From NCBI GenBank assembly GCA_937890835.1, contig CALADF010000044.1:75099-139098 (forward strand): a stretch of DNA of 64,000 bases, given 5' to 3'. The stretch comes from an uncultured bacterium (GTDB taxonomy: Bacteria > Actinomycetota > Coriobacteriia > Coriobacteriales > Eggerthellaceae). This document shows, in pieces, positions 53,617 through 64,000 of the stretch; position 1 is the first letter of the stretch; the number at the start of each line of letters is the position of its first letter. Position numbers and translations under genes: made by a program. The notes beneath the pieces are model-generated. The model had not been told where the DNA came from. It did no database searches and was given only the letters and a program-made list of their open reading frames with translations.

Positions 53617-56600
53617 ATGATGGAGCAGAAATACGATTACGAAGCAGCAAGCTTCCCCGAGCCCGCCCCCGAGCCTGATGTGTCCCTCGCCGACAGCCTT
53701 CCCGGCTCCGTTGACTTCGATGTGATGGCGTTCGGCGGGCAGGCCACGGTGTGCTCTGCGCTCCCGAAGCAGCAGCGCCGCTCCACCGCGTACCAGTCCG
53801 AGGCTCAGCTGGAGGACGCCTTCATCAAACAGCTTTGCCGACAGGGCTACGAGCGCCTCGTCGTCTCCGACGAAGCCGACCTGGTCGCCAATCTGCGCGC
53901 CCAGCTGGAAGCGCTCAACCGCGTCAGCTTCACCGACGGGGAGTGGAAACGCCTGTTCAAGGGCTGGATTGCCGCCGACAACGACGGCATCGCCGAGAAG
54001 ACCCGCCGCATCCAGCGCGATCACGTGCACGCTTTGCTCATGGATGACGGCACGGTGCGCAACATCTCGCTCATCGACAAGCGCAACGTGCACAACAACC
54101 GCCTGCAGGTTATGAACCAGTACACGCAGCAGGGCGCCTACGAGAACCGCTACGACGTCTCCATCCTCGTGAACGGCCTACCGTTGGTGCATGTGGAGCT
54201 CAAGCGTCGCGGCGTGGCCATCCAGGAGGCCTTCAACCAAATCGAGCGCTATCAGCGCGACAGCTTCTGGTCGGGCTGCGGCCTGTTCGAGTACGTGCAG
54301 ATCTTCGTCATATCCAACGGGACCCACACCAAGTACTACTCCAACACCACGCGCTTTTCCGCGATCCAAGAGCGCGCTGGGAAAACCATGCGCGGGAAGA
54401 AAACGTCCAACAGCTTCAAGTTCACCAGCTGGTGGGCGGATGCCGACAACATGCCCATTTTCGATTTGGTTCCCTTCACCGCTACCTTCTTCGCCAAGCA
54501 CGCGCTGCTGAACATCCTCACCAAGTACTGCATCTTCGACGTCGAGGAAAAGCTCCTGGTTATGCGGCCGTACCAGATTGTGGCCACCGAACGCATCCTG
54601 AATCGCATTCTGATCAGCGAAAACGACAAGTCCATGCTGGGCACCCTGCGCGCGGGCGGCTACGTGTGGCACACCACGGGTTCCGGCAAGACGCTCACCA
54701 GCTTCAAGACCGCGCAGCTGGCCAGTCAGATGGCGGGCGTTGACAAGGTGATGTTCGTGGTGGACCGTAAGGACTTGGACTACCAGACCATGCGCGAGTA
54801 CGACCGCTTCGAGAAGGGCGCGGTGGACGGCAGCGAGTCCACGGCGGTGCTGGCGGGACAGTTTTCCGACCCCGAGTGCCGCATCCTGGTGACCACCATT
54901 CAGAAGCTTTCCTGCTTCATCAAGAAGAACAAGAAGCACGACGTGTACGCGCAGCATTGCGTCATCATCTTCGACGAATGCCACCGCAGCCAGTTCGGCG
55001 AGATGCACGTGGCCATCACCAAGCACTTCAAGAACTACCATTTGTTCGGCTTCACGGGCACGCCCATCTTCGCCGAAAACGCCGGCAGCGGCCGCAACGT
55101 CAACTTGCGCACCACCGAGCAGGCCTTCGGCGAGAAGTTGCACACCTACACCATCGTGGATGCCATTCGCGACGAGAACGTTCTGCCTTTCCGCGTGGAC
55201 TACATCAGCACCATTCGCGAGCGCGATCAGTACGAGGACCAAAAGGTCTACGACATTTACCGTGAAGGCGCTTATAAAGCTGCCGAGCGTGTGGACCTCG
55301 TGGTGAACTACATCCTTGATCACTATGCGCAGAAGACCAAACGCAGCTCGGGTTATTCCCTCAAGGGCGAGCGCGTCATGGGGTTCAACTCCATTTTGGC
55401 CACAGCCAGCATCGACATGGCCAAGGTGTACTATTCCGCGTTTAAGCGCATTCAGGCGGAGCGCGCGGGCGAGAAGCTGAAGGTTGCGCTCATCTACAGC
55501 TTCGGCCCCAACGAGGCTGACGACGGATGCGGCCTTCCCGACGAGAGCTTCGACGTCGAGAGCCTGGACGCTCCGAGCCGCGACTTTCTGGAGGCTGCCA
55601 TCGCGGATTACAACGCCATGTTCTCCACCAGCTTTGACACCTCCGCGCAGGGCTTCCAGAACTACTACAAGGACCTGTCCGATCGCATGAAGAAGCGTCA
55701 GGTGGACCTGACCATCGTGGTGAACATGTTCCTGACGGGCTTCGATGCCACCACGCTCAACACGCTGTGGGTGGACAAGGATCTGAAGGAGCACGGCCTC
55801 ATCCAGGCGTTTTCCCGCACCAACCGCATTCTCAACTCCGTCAAGACCTACGGCAACATCGTGTGCTTCCGCAACTTGGAGGACCGCGTGAACCACGCCA
55901 TCAGCCTTTTCGGCGATAAGGACGCAGGCGGCGTGGTGCTGCTGAAGCCCTACGCCGAGTACCTGGGCGAGTACCGCGAGCGCCTGGCGCAGCTGCGCGA
56001 GCAGTTTCCATTGGAGGCAATCCTCAGCGGCGTCGCGATCATGGGGGAGGAAGACCAGAAGGCGTTCATTCGCCTGTTCGGAGTCATCCTTCGTCTGCGC
56101 AACGTCCTGACCGCGTTCGACGACTTCACAGCTGACGATACGCTCAGCCCGCGCGACGAACAGGACTACCGCAGCGTTTACACCGACCTCTACCAGAAGT
56201 GGCGCGGCGAGAAGGAGGAGGCCGCCATCATCAACGACGACCTCGTCTTCGAGATAGAGCTGCTGAAGCAGGTCGATATCAACATCGACTACATCCTCAT
56301 GCTGGTGCGGAAGTACCACGACTCCAACTGCTGCGACAAAACGATCGTTGCTGACATCGAGCGTGCGATTTCCGCAAGCTACGAACTGCGCAACAAGCGT
56401 GACCTCATCGAGGCGTTCATCGACAGTCTGACGGCAAGCGACGATGTTGCCGCCGATTGGCAGAGGTACATCGCCGAAGCCAAGGAACGCGAGCTGACCG
56501 CGATCATCGAGGAGGAGGCTTTGGACGACGGGGCCACGCGCAGGTTCATGGCCGACGCGCTACGTGAAGGCGCCGTGCTCGAAAGCGGTACCGCGGTGGT

Positions 56601-56727
56601 CGGCTTGATGACGAAAAAGCCCAGCAGGTTTGCTCCCGCAAGCGCCTACGCCGACATGAAAGCGCGCGTGCTCGAGCGGTTGAAGGGCTTTTGCGAGCGC
56701 TTCTCGAACATGGGCGGTGGGCTCTAA
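53617..56727 (+). CDS. hsdR: Type I restriction endonuclease subunit HsdR
   Basis: A 1036-residue motor/nuclease subunit of the EcoR124I type. The N-terminal endonuclease has the PD-(D/E)xK elements (NRYDVSILVNG, then VHVELKRRG), followed by helicase motifs: Walker A VWHTTGSGKTLTSF, IFDECHRSQFG (DECH), TGTPIF, and later FLTGFDA and AFSRTNRI. The chosen ATG 53617 has AAGGAG eight bases upstream; the longer frame to 53518 has no good site. It cuts unmodified DNA with HsdM/HsdS. Its promoter must lie in 53380-53616. Confidence 0.92.
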   Translation: MMEQKYDYEAASFPEPAPEPDVSLADSLPGSVDFDVMAFGGQATVCSALPKQQRRSTAYQSEAQLEDAFIKQLCRQGYERLVVSDEADLVANLRAQLEALNRVSFTDGEWKRLFKGWIAADNDGIAEKTRRIQRDHVHALLMDDGTVRNISLIDKRNVHNNRLQVMNQYTQQGAYENRYDVSILVNGLPLVHVELKRRGVAIQEAFNQIERYQRDSFWSGCGLFEYVQIFVISNGTHTKYYSNTTRFSAIQERAGKTMRGKKTSNSFKFTSWWADADNMPIFDLVPFTATFFAKHALLNILTKYCIFDVEEKLLVMRPYQIVATERILNRILISENDKSMLGTLRAGGYVWHTTGSGKTLTSFKTAQLASQMAGVDKVMFVVDRKDLDYQTMREYDRFEKGAVDGSESTAVLAGQFSDPECRILVTTIQKLSCFIKKNKKHDVYAQHCVIIFDECHRSQFGEMHVAITKHFKNYHLFGFTGTPIFAENAGSGRNVNLRTTEQAFGEKLHTYTIVDAIRDENVLPFRVDYISTIRERDQYEDQKVYDIYREGAYKAAERVDLVVNYILDHYAQKTKRSSGYSLKGERVMGFNSILATASIDMAKVYYSAFKRIQAERAGEKLKVALIYSFGPNEADDGCGLPDESFDVESLDAPSRDFLEAAIADYNAMFSTSFDTSAQGFQNYYKDLSDRMKKRQVDLTIVVNMFLTGFDATTLNTLWVDKDLKEHGLIQAFSRTNRILNSVKTYGNIVCFRNLEDRVNHAISLFGDKDAGGVVLLKPYAEYLGEYRERLAQLREQFPLEAILSGVAIMGEEDQKAFIRLFGVILRLRNVLTAFDDFTADDTLSPRDEQDYRSVYTDLYQKWRGEKEEAAIINDDLVFEIELLKQVDINIDYILMLVRKYHDSNCCDKTIVADIERAISASYELRNKRDLIEAFIDSLTASDDVAADWQRYIAEAKERELTAIIEEEALDDGATRRFMADALREGAVLESGTAVVGLMTKKPSRFAPASAYADMKARVLERLKGFCERFSNMGGGL

Positions 56728-56889
56728 GGAGGCTCGGCGGGTTGACGTTCGGAGAAAAAGCGCTCCGACAAACACCCTGGTTTGTAGAAAATGGTCATTC
56801 GCGTGATTACGTGCGACAATGACATGCACCCGTTCAGGCGGGTTGTTCGTGAACTTAAGTTGGCTGAAGCGAAAGGTATTTTGATTAGC

Positions 56890-58569
<1,680 letters not shown>

Positions 58570-58933
58570 CGATTTCCAAGGCGGGGCTCTCTCGATTGTG
58601 CGTTTGCGTCTGAAGCGCGGAGCGCGCTTACGGAGTGCTTCGCGTGCCCGACCGCCAGATCTGATTCGCTGCGCCTGCGGGATCTCCCGCAGGCGTTTTT
58701 TGCGCTTTGCGCGTTTTTGATCGGTGATCGGCTGACGATGAACGCGATGCGTGCGAAACGGTTTCGCTTAGCCTGTTCATCTAGCTGCTTCGAGCGCGCT
58801 GCACGCAGATGCCGCCGCTCCCTTTGATGCGGTGACATGGGAAGCGTGGGCTGATGGCGTTTTGGCGCGATTGACGAGATAATGTCGACATGCCGCGCTT
58901 TGCCGACAGGTTTCGTTCGTTCCGGGAGGGTAT
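58570..58933. other. Intergenic region with ettA terminator
   Basis: Holds the terminator at 58672-58701. The remaining sequence has no gene. It contains a PyrR- or riboswitch-free spacer; nothing else is recognised. Confidence 0.5.
58672..58701 (+). terminator. Rho-independent terminator of ettA
   Basis: Perfect stem CGCCTGCGGG (58672-58681) / CCCGCAGGCG (58686-58695), 4-base loop ATCT, then six T. Confidence 0.92.
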
Positions 58934-59776
58934 ATGGACAAGCATCGTTTCTCGCGCATTTTCGCTCCGGCGATCATCGGCGTCGCTGTCATTGCCGCAG
59001 CGGGGGTCGCCTTCGCGCGTCGACGCGACGTTCACATACGGTGTTGCGCGGAAGGCGTGGCGTCGGTGTACACGGTGCGCGGTGAGGGCGGGTTGCCGCT
59101 GCGTGTTTTGAACGTCGGGGGCGTGTACCAGTCGGCGACGCACATGGGTCAGAGATGGGCGCAGCCCGCGTTTGCGTACTATCGTGCGTTCGACCGCATG
59201 TTCGAGGCTTCCCGAGATGATCGGGCTCCGCTTGCCATACGCAGAATTCTCATGATAGGCGGAGGTGGCTGCTCGTACCCCAAACACGTGCTCACCACGC
59301 GCGATGACGTTTGCGTCGACGTGGTCGAAATCGATTCTGCCATCGCGGATATCGCGCGGGAGTTCTTTTACGTGGACCGTCTTGAGCAGCGTCTTGAGCA
59401 GGCGGGGGAGACGGATCGGTTCCGTTTGATCGTCGATGACGGCTTGTCGTATCTCAAGAAGTCGGATGCGCGCTACGATGCGATCATCGACGATGCGTTT
59501 TCCGGCGTTCATGCCGATGACGGATTGCTTTCCAACGAGGGTCTGAGGGAGATGAAAGCTCATTTGCGCGAGGCGGGCTTGTTTCTCATGAACGTGGTGG
59601 CGGACGACTCCCTGCAGGGCGCCTTGCGTTTGCAGGGAGTCGCGGTCGCCCTCCGTCGCCACTTCTCGCATGTTTGCGTAGTCGATGCGACCGATGACGT
59701 TCACGGGGGCGCGAGTAATTATCTGGTGATTGCGACAGACGGCTCGTATGAGTTTTCAGATGTGATTCCCTGGTAA
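58934..59776 (+). CDS. Spermidine synthase-like methyltransferase-fold membrane protein
   Basis: A 280-residue protein: an N-terminal membrane helix (about residues 8-28) and a Rossmann-type SAM/decarboxy-SAM domain resembling polyamine aminopropyltransferases: LMIGGGGCSYPKHVL (nucleotide loop), VDVVEIDSAIADIA, LIVDDGLSYLKKS and YDAIIDDAF. Membrane-tethered SpeE-like proteins are common in actinobacteria and often do not make spermidine; function unknown. ATG 58934 follows GGGAGG. Confidence 0.75.
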   Translation: MDKHRFSRIFAPAIIGVAVIAAAGVAFARRRDVHIRCCAEGVASVYTVRGEGGLPLRVLNVGGVYQSATHMGQRWAQPAFAYYRAFDRMFEASRDDRAPLAIRRILMIGGGGCSYPKHVLTTRDDVCVDVVEIDSAIADIAREFFYVDRLEQRLEQAGETDRFRLIVDDGLSYLKKSDARYDAIIDDAFSGVHADDGLLSNEGLREMKAHLREAGLFLMNVVADDSLQGALRLQGVAVALRRHFSHVCVVDATDDVHGGASNYLVIATDGSYEFSDVIPW

Positions 59777-59879
59777 GTCGTTTTCGCATCGAGCTGCGCG
59801 TCCTGTCTCGCGCTCGTCGGGGCTTCACGTTGCGTGTTCACGGGGCTTCAATTCGCCGTAAGGGGCGAAGGGCATCGTG

Positions 59880-60245
59880 TTAGAGGTTTAAAACCTGGGC
59901 GCCGAAGGGGAGCAAGGACAGCTTCGCCATTTTAAAGCTTTGCAGACCGAAGGGGATGCCGATGATGGTGATGCAGTTCGCCACGCCTGCGATGAGGTAG
60001 AGCAAGGCCATGGGGATTCCCGCGAGCAGCACCCAGAACACGTTCGCGATAAGCGAAGGCGCACCGCCTCCGTAGGTGATGGTCTTCCCGAAGGGGGTTA
60101 GCGTGAGGGATGCCATTTTGAAGCACTGACGACCAAGGGGGATGCCGACGATGGTGATGCAGAAGATGCAGCCGATCAGCAGCCAGCCGAGGGCTGTCCA
60201 TACTCCTCCGAGGATGATCCAGATGATGTTCCCTAAAAGTCTCAT
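59880..60245 (-). CDS. YccF domain membrane protein
   Basis: A 121-residue four-helix protein with two YccF repeats: WIILGGVWTALGWLLIGCI/GIPLGRQCFKMASLTLTPFG and the second copy with CITIIGIPFGLQSFKMAKLSLLPFG. The internal repeat is typical of YccF. Function unknown; YccF is sometimes linked to inner membrane stress. Confidence 0.9.
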   Translation of the reverse strand: MRLLGNIIWIILGGVWTALGWLLIGCIFCITIVGIPLGRQCFKMASLTLTPFGKTITYGGGAPSLIANVFWVLLAGIPMALLYLIAGVANCITIIGIPFGLQSFKMAKLSLLPFGAQVLNL

Positions 60246-60399
60246 GGGTTTTCCCCTTTCTCGCTAGGAGGGGTCGAGCTTCTATGAAGACAGCACTAGC
60301 GTATGGGTTGAACATCTGAAAGTCAAGAACAAATGTTCGATATTTCGCCATTTTCCGGTAGGATGACGGAGGAAAGAAACGGGAGTGAAGGAGGGTTCG

Positions 60400-62926
60400 A
60401 TGTCTTTCGCGGGGTGTGCGTCCGAATCGGCGTCAAGATCGCAGGGTCCTGTCAGCATCGAGATTCGCGGCGCGCGTGTTCATAATTTAAAGAACGTGAA
60501 CGTGGACATCCCTCTTGGTCGCATGACGGGCGTCGCGGGGGTGTCGGGATCGGGCAAAAGCTCGCTTGCGCTCGGCGTTTTGTACGCAGAGGGATCGCGG
60601 CGCTATCTCGAGGCGCTGTCAACTTATACGCGAAGGCGCCTCACGCAGGCGGCGCGCGCAGGTGGACGCGGTTCGCCATGTGCCCGCGGCTCTTGCCCTG
60701 CACCAGCGTCCGGGGGTTCCGGGCGTGCGTTCGACGTTCGGCACCATGACGGAGCTTTCGAGCAGCATGAGGCTATTGTTTTCGCGTTGCGCCGAGCACG
60801 CCTGCCCTGTGTGCGGAGCATACGCTGCGCCTTCTCTGAACGTGGCCGCCGACAAGCCTCTTGTCTGCGCCTCGTGCGGGCGGGAATTCTTCGCTCCTTC
60901 CGCGGAAGACCTCGCCTTCAACAGCGGCGGCGCCTGCCCGACGTGCTCCGGCACGGGCATCGTGCGCGAAGTCGACCGCGCGGCCCTGGTGCCCGACGAG
61001 TCTTTGTCGATCGACGAAGGCGCGGTGAAGCCGTGGGGGTCTCTTATGTGGGATCTCATGAAGCAAGTGTGCGCAGCGATGGGCGTGCGCACTGACGTGC
61101 CGTTTCGCGATCTGACCGATGACGAGCGGCGCATCGTGTTCGAAGGGCCTGCCGAGAAACGCCATATTCTGTACAAGGCGAAGAACGGCGACGACTTCGC
61201 CGAGCTCGACTTCACATACTACAACGCGGTCTACACGGTGGAAAACGCGCTTTCCAAGGCGAAAGACGAGAAGGGGCTTGCCCGGGTGGCGCGATTCTTG
61301 AAGGAGGGCGCGTGCGCGGCGTGCGGGGGGACGCGGCTTTCCGAGAACGCGCGTCGACCGCGTATCGCGGGGGTCGATCTTGCGCAGGTGACGTCGCTTT
61401 CCCTTGACGACGCTTTGGCGTGGATAGACTCGGTCCCCGATGCTTTGCCTGCGGAAATGCGGCCGTTGGCGCGGAGCATCTGCGCATCCTTCGTCGATGC
61501 GGCACGGCGTCTTGAGGAGTTGGGACTGGGGTATCTTGCGCTTGACCGCGCGGGGTCGACGCTTTCTACCGGCGAGCGTCAGCGCGTGCAGCTCGCACGT
61601 TCCGTGCGCAATCAGACGACGGGCGTGCTTTACGTGCTCGACGAGCCTTCGATCGGGCTTCACCCTGCAAACGTCGAAGGCTTGCTCGGCGTGATGCGCG
61701 ATTTGGTGGCGGACGGAAACACCGTGGTGGTGGTCGATCATGACACGCGGGTGCTTTCCTCGTGCGACCATCTGGTCGAGATGGGTCCCGTCGCCGGCGT
61801 CGACGGCGGGTACGTGGTGGTGCAGGGCTCGGTTGAGGAGGTGTCTTGCTGCGAGAAGAGCCTCATCGCGCCGTTTTTGAAGGGCGTGGCCGACAGCGCC
61901 GTGCGCGATCGAACGCCGGCGGCGCGCATGTTCGACGGGGGCTCCATCCACGTGGAGACTGATGCCGTTTACACGGTCAAGCCCCTTACGCTTGACATAC
62001 CTCAAGGTCGTCTTGTGGCCGTGACGGGGGTGTCGGGGTCGGGCAAGACCACGCTCGTGCTCGAGACTATCGTCGCCGCCTTGCAAGCGCGTGCGGCGGA
62101 CGCCGCGCCGCCTGCGCACGTGCGAATGATCGATGCCGGGGGAGCGGGGCAAGTCAAGCTGATCGACGCCACGCCCATAGGGGCCAACGTGCGCTCGACG
62201 GTATCGACATACGCCGGCGTGCATGATGAGCTTCGTCGTGCGTACGCGCGCACGGCGCAGGCGCGTTCTGCCGGGTTGAAGGCGGGGGATTTCTCTTACA
62301 ACACCGGAAAGCTGCGTTGTCCTACGTGCGAAGGCACGGGATCCATCTCCCTCGATGTTCAGTTTCTTCCCGATGTCGAGGTGACGTGCCCCGATTGCCG
62401 CGGCTCGCGCTATGCCCCCGAGGCGTCGGCGGTGCATTGGACAGATGCGCTCGGCGGCGCGCTCGCGCTGCCCCAGGTGATGAGCTTTTCAGTCGACGAG
62501 GCCCTCGATGCCCTGTCTGGTTTGAAGAAGGCTCATCGTCGCCTGCAGACGCTGCACGATTTGGGCTTGGGGTATTTGACGTTAGGCGAGCCGACGCCTG
62601 CTTTGTCGGGCGGCGAGGCGCAGCGTTTGAAGCTGGCGAGCGAAATGGGCAAAACGCAGGTAGGCGCGGTGTTCGTGTTCGACGAGCCGACCATCGGGCT
62701 GCATCCGCTCGACGTGCGCGTGCTCCTTTCGGTGCTCGATCGGCTGGTCGATGCCGGGGCGACGGTCTTGGTGGTCGAGCACGACCTCGATGTCATTCGC
62801 AACGCCGATTACGTCATCGACATGGGGCCGGGCGGCGGCGAAGCGGGCGGCGAGGTGGTGTTTGCCGGCACGCCCGAAGAACTGGCGACGTGTGCGAAGA
62901 GCGTCACGGGAAGGTATCTGCGATAG
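60400..62926 (+). pseudogene. UvrA-like ABC excinuclease ATPase, broken by a frameshift
   Basis: A UvrA-family protein (about 842 residues when the frame is restored) with two ABC domains: GVSGSGKSS, a zinc-type CPVCGAY, CPTCSGTG, signature LSTGERQRVQL, second Walker A TGVSGSGKTT, CPTCEGTG, LSGGEAQRLKL and Walker B VFDEPTIGLHP. It is shorter than UvrA of repair and like UvrA2/DrrC-type drug or repair paralogues. The reading frame changes near 60651-60662 in GGCGCGCGCAGG. Residues YTRRRLTQAARA are in the first frame and QVDAVRHVPAALALHQRPGV in the next; loss of one GC pair explains it. ATG 60400 has GGAGGG upstream. A slipped repeat in the sample or a sequencing error are both possible. Confidence 0.85.
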
Positions 62927-62981
62927 CCAGGCCGACGGTCGCGGGACGCGTGCCTGGATTTGCCCACGATCGGCTCGTAGC

Positions 62982-63881
62982 CTATCGCGGGTTCTTCCGA
63001 AGGACCACGTAGCGGTTGAGGTCGTGCGATTTTCCGTCTGCGGAGAATCGCACGACCTCGGAGATCTCGCCGCTGACGCCTGCGACGAGGCGGTCGATCT
63101 CGCGTTCGTCGAAGTGGTGGCAATAGCGGAAGACGCCGTCGGCGTGTTGCCAGCCGAGCAGGTAGTCGTTTTCCTCAAGCGCGCCCGGGGCTAGATGTGC
63201 GGCGGCGTATGCGTGCGCCGTGGCCTCCTCGGCTTTCGCCGCGATTCGCGGGCTGTTGAGGAACTGCCAGAACGAGACGATCGCAACGCCGCCCGGCTTA
63301 AGAGAGCGCGCGGCTTCTTCGAGAAAACGCGCGCGGCGGGAGCAGCCGGGGATGTGGTGCATGAACCCGAATGCCACGACGAGGTCGTATGCGCCACGAG
63401 GCGCGCATGCGCGGGACAACGCGGCGTCGTCATCATCGATCACGGCGCCGATGATGTCGGCTTCGCGGAAGACGATGCGCGAGGAATCGGCATCTGCGTC
63501 GTCGTTTGCGTCGCCGTTCGCGCGCTCCCTTTCGGCAAGCTCGCGGCATCGGTCGACGGCGGTTGCCAGAAAGGGGACGCCGCGTGATGCCAGGAATCGC
63601 TCGAAGCGCATGTTCCCGCATCCGAGATCCAAGACGGCGAGGGCTCGCGGCTCTTCCGCGTCCCCCTTCGCGGGTTCTGCGAGCGCGTCGCTTGATCGCT
63701 TGAGCGCGAGGGAGGGGCTGGCCTCGGCTTTTCCCGTCTTGGGCCACGTGCTGACGACGACGTTGAGCGCGCATTCCCATCCCTCCCACGGCGATTGACG
63801 CGTATCGGAAAACGATGCGCTTTGCTTGGCGTAGAAATCGCCCGTGATCTTGTTGAGGATGCGTGCCGTTTCTGAGTCCAT
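62982..63881 (-). CDS. Class I SAM-dependent methyltransferase
   Basis: A 299-residue Rossmann-fold methyltransferase: an N-terminal helical part (NKITGDFYAKQSASFS), motif I LDLGCGNMRFERFL, motif II VDRCRELAE, GFMHHIPG and LKPGGVAIVSFWQF. The methyltransferase domain resembles the Trm9/ABH8-like group; no substrate can be named. An insertion rich in Asp and Ala lies around residues 130-165. ATG 63881 has GAAAGG upstream. Confidence 0.8.
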   Translation of the reverse strand: MDSETARILNKITGDFYAKQSASFSDTRQSPWEGWECALNVVVSTWPKTGKAEASPSLALKRSSDALAEPAKGDAEEPRALAVLDLGCGNMRFERFLASRGVPFLATAVDRCRELAERERANGDANDDADADSSRIVFREADIIGAVIDDDDAALSRACAPRGAYDLVVAFGFMHHIPGCSRRARFLEEAARSLKPGGVAIVSFWQFLNSPRIAAKAEEATAHAYAAAHLAPGALEENDYLLGWQHADGVFRYCHHFDEREIDRLVAGVSGEISEVVRFSADGKSHDLNRYVVLRKNPR

Positions 63882-63951
63882 GACCCGCCTTTCGCGTTCG
63901 TGAAAGTATAGCCGTTCGGTGCCGATCGAGGGGCGCGCCCGCATCATGAAC

Positions 63952-64000
63952 TAGACCCCAAAAGTTGGACGGTCAAATAAAGTTCTCAAGCGGCGCTCAT
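63952..64000. mobile_element. End of an IS3-family-like insertion sequence
   Basis: The sequence TAGACCCCAAAAGTTGGAC (63952-63970) matches the terminal inverted repeat pattern of IS3-group elements (TGGACCCC/TAGACCCC ... AAAAGTTGGAC). The element runs past the window, with the transposase end on the minus strand. Confidence 0.65.
63986..64000 (-). CDS. Transposase C-terminal end (truncated by window)
   Basis: Four codons and stop (reading ..SAA-stop on the minus strand) just inside the IS3-type terminal repeat. The position fits the 3' end of an IS3 orfB, but so little sequence cannot prove it. Confidence 0.35.
   Translation of the reverse strand: MSAA

Noticed and set aside
54178..56319. 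A 713-codon minus-strand open frame inside hsdR
   Set aside because: The plus-strand HsdR has nuclease and helicase motifs; the minus frame is an antisense shadow.

Overview
The window reads as chromosome from a GC-rich, strictly anaerobic actinobacterium. The best guess is the class Coriobacteriia, family Eggerthellaceae (gut Eggerthella, Gordonibacter, Slackia or Adlercreutzia type). The reasons are high GC with clear AGGAG/GAAAGG ribosome sites and many GTG starts, a selenocysteine formate dehydrogenase with a NuoF/GltD-type partner, a molybdopterin enzyme with a small Fe-S partner and its own LysR regulator, an orphan TorD chaperone, a TlpA/CXXC/4Fe-4S redox triplet, and split GHKL/LytTR signalling proteins. 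This is inferred from gene content; no search was run.

Layout. 1-5.7 kb: a C_GCAxxG_C_C redox protein cut by the window edge, an MFS exporter with a frameshifted 5' end, isocitrate dehydrogenase, and two genes matching the two halves of plant Tm-1. 6-13.1 kb: a membrane-anchored M20 peptidase, an MFS carrier, YaaA, a YddG-like exporter, a TorD chaperone and an HTH membrane protein. 13.3-16.3 kb: 3-hydroxyacyl-CoA dehydrogenase and a TrpB2-type tryptophan synthase beta chain behind a classical Trp attenuator. 16.4-25.4 kb: VanZ/RDD protein, a sensor kinase split into two membrane proteins, HelD, a secreted nuclease, PAP2 phosphatase and an NhaC antiporter. 25.9-36.8 kb: the redox triplet, TetR with DUF5692, QueD, uracil permease with Upp, a radical SAM enzyme, a paired SMR exporter under a MerR operator, and a LysR regulator.

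37-45.5 kb is the anaerobic redox core: a molybdopterin oxidoreductase with a small Fe-S subunit, then a 922-residue selenocysteine formate dehydrogenase (readable as two proteins only if UGA is taken as stop), its flavoprotein partner, and 5-formyl-THF cyclo-ligase, which ties formate to one-carbon metabolism. 45.9 kb holds an orphan LytTR response regulator.

46.8-56.7 kb is a defence island. An AT-rich promoter overlapped by three TAGGACA repeats precedes a half-length HsdS, a methylase whose catalytic NPPF is APPF, a complete EcoR124I-like HsdM, a PDDEXK (YhcG/DUF1016) nuclease, a full HsdS, an opposite-strand acidic protein and HsdR. 56.8-64 kb: EttA, a spermidine-synthase-like protein, YccF, a UvrA-like ABC ATPase broken by a frameshift in a GC dinucleotide run, a methyltransferase, and the end of an IS3-type element running off the window.

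The points most worth a second look are the Trp attenuator on an isolated trpB2, the kinase whose His-box and ATPase lie on two membrane proteins, the pseudo-methylase/half-HsdS pair with its repeat-studded promoter, the selenocysteine FDH, the MerR-SMR switch, and two (possibly three) frameshifted genes.
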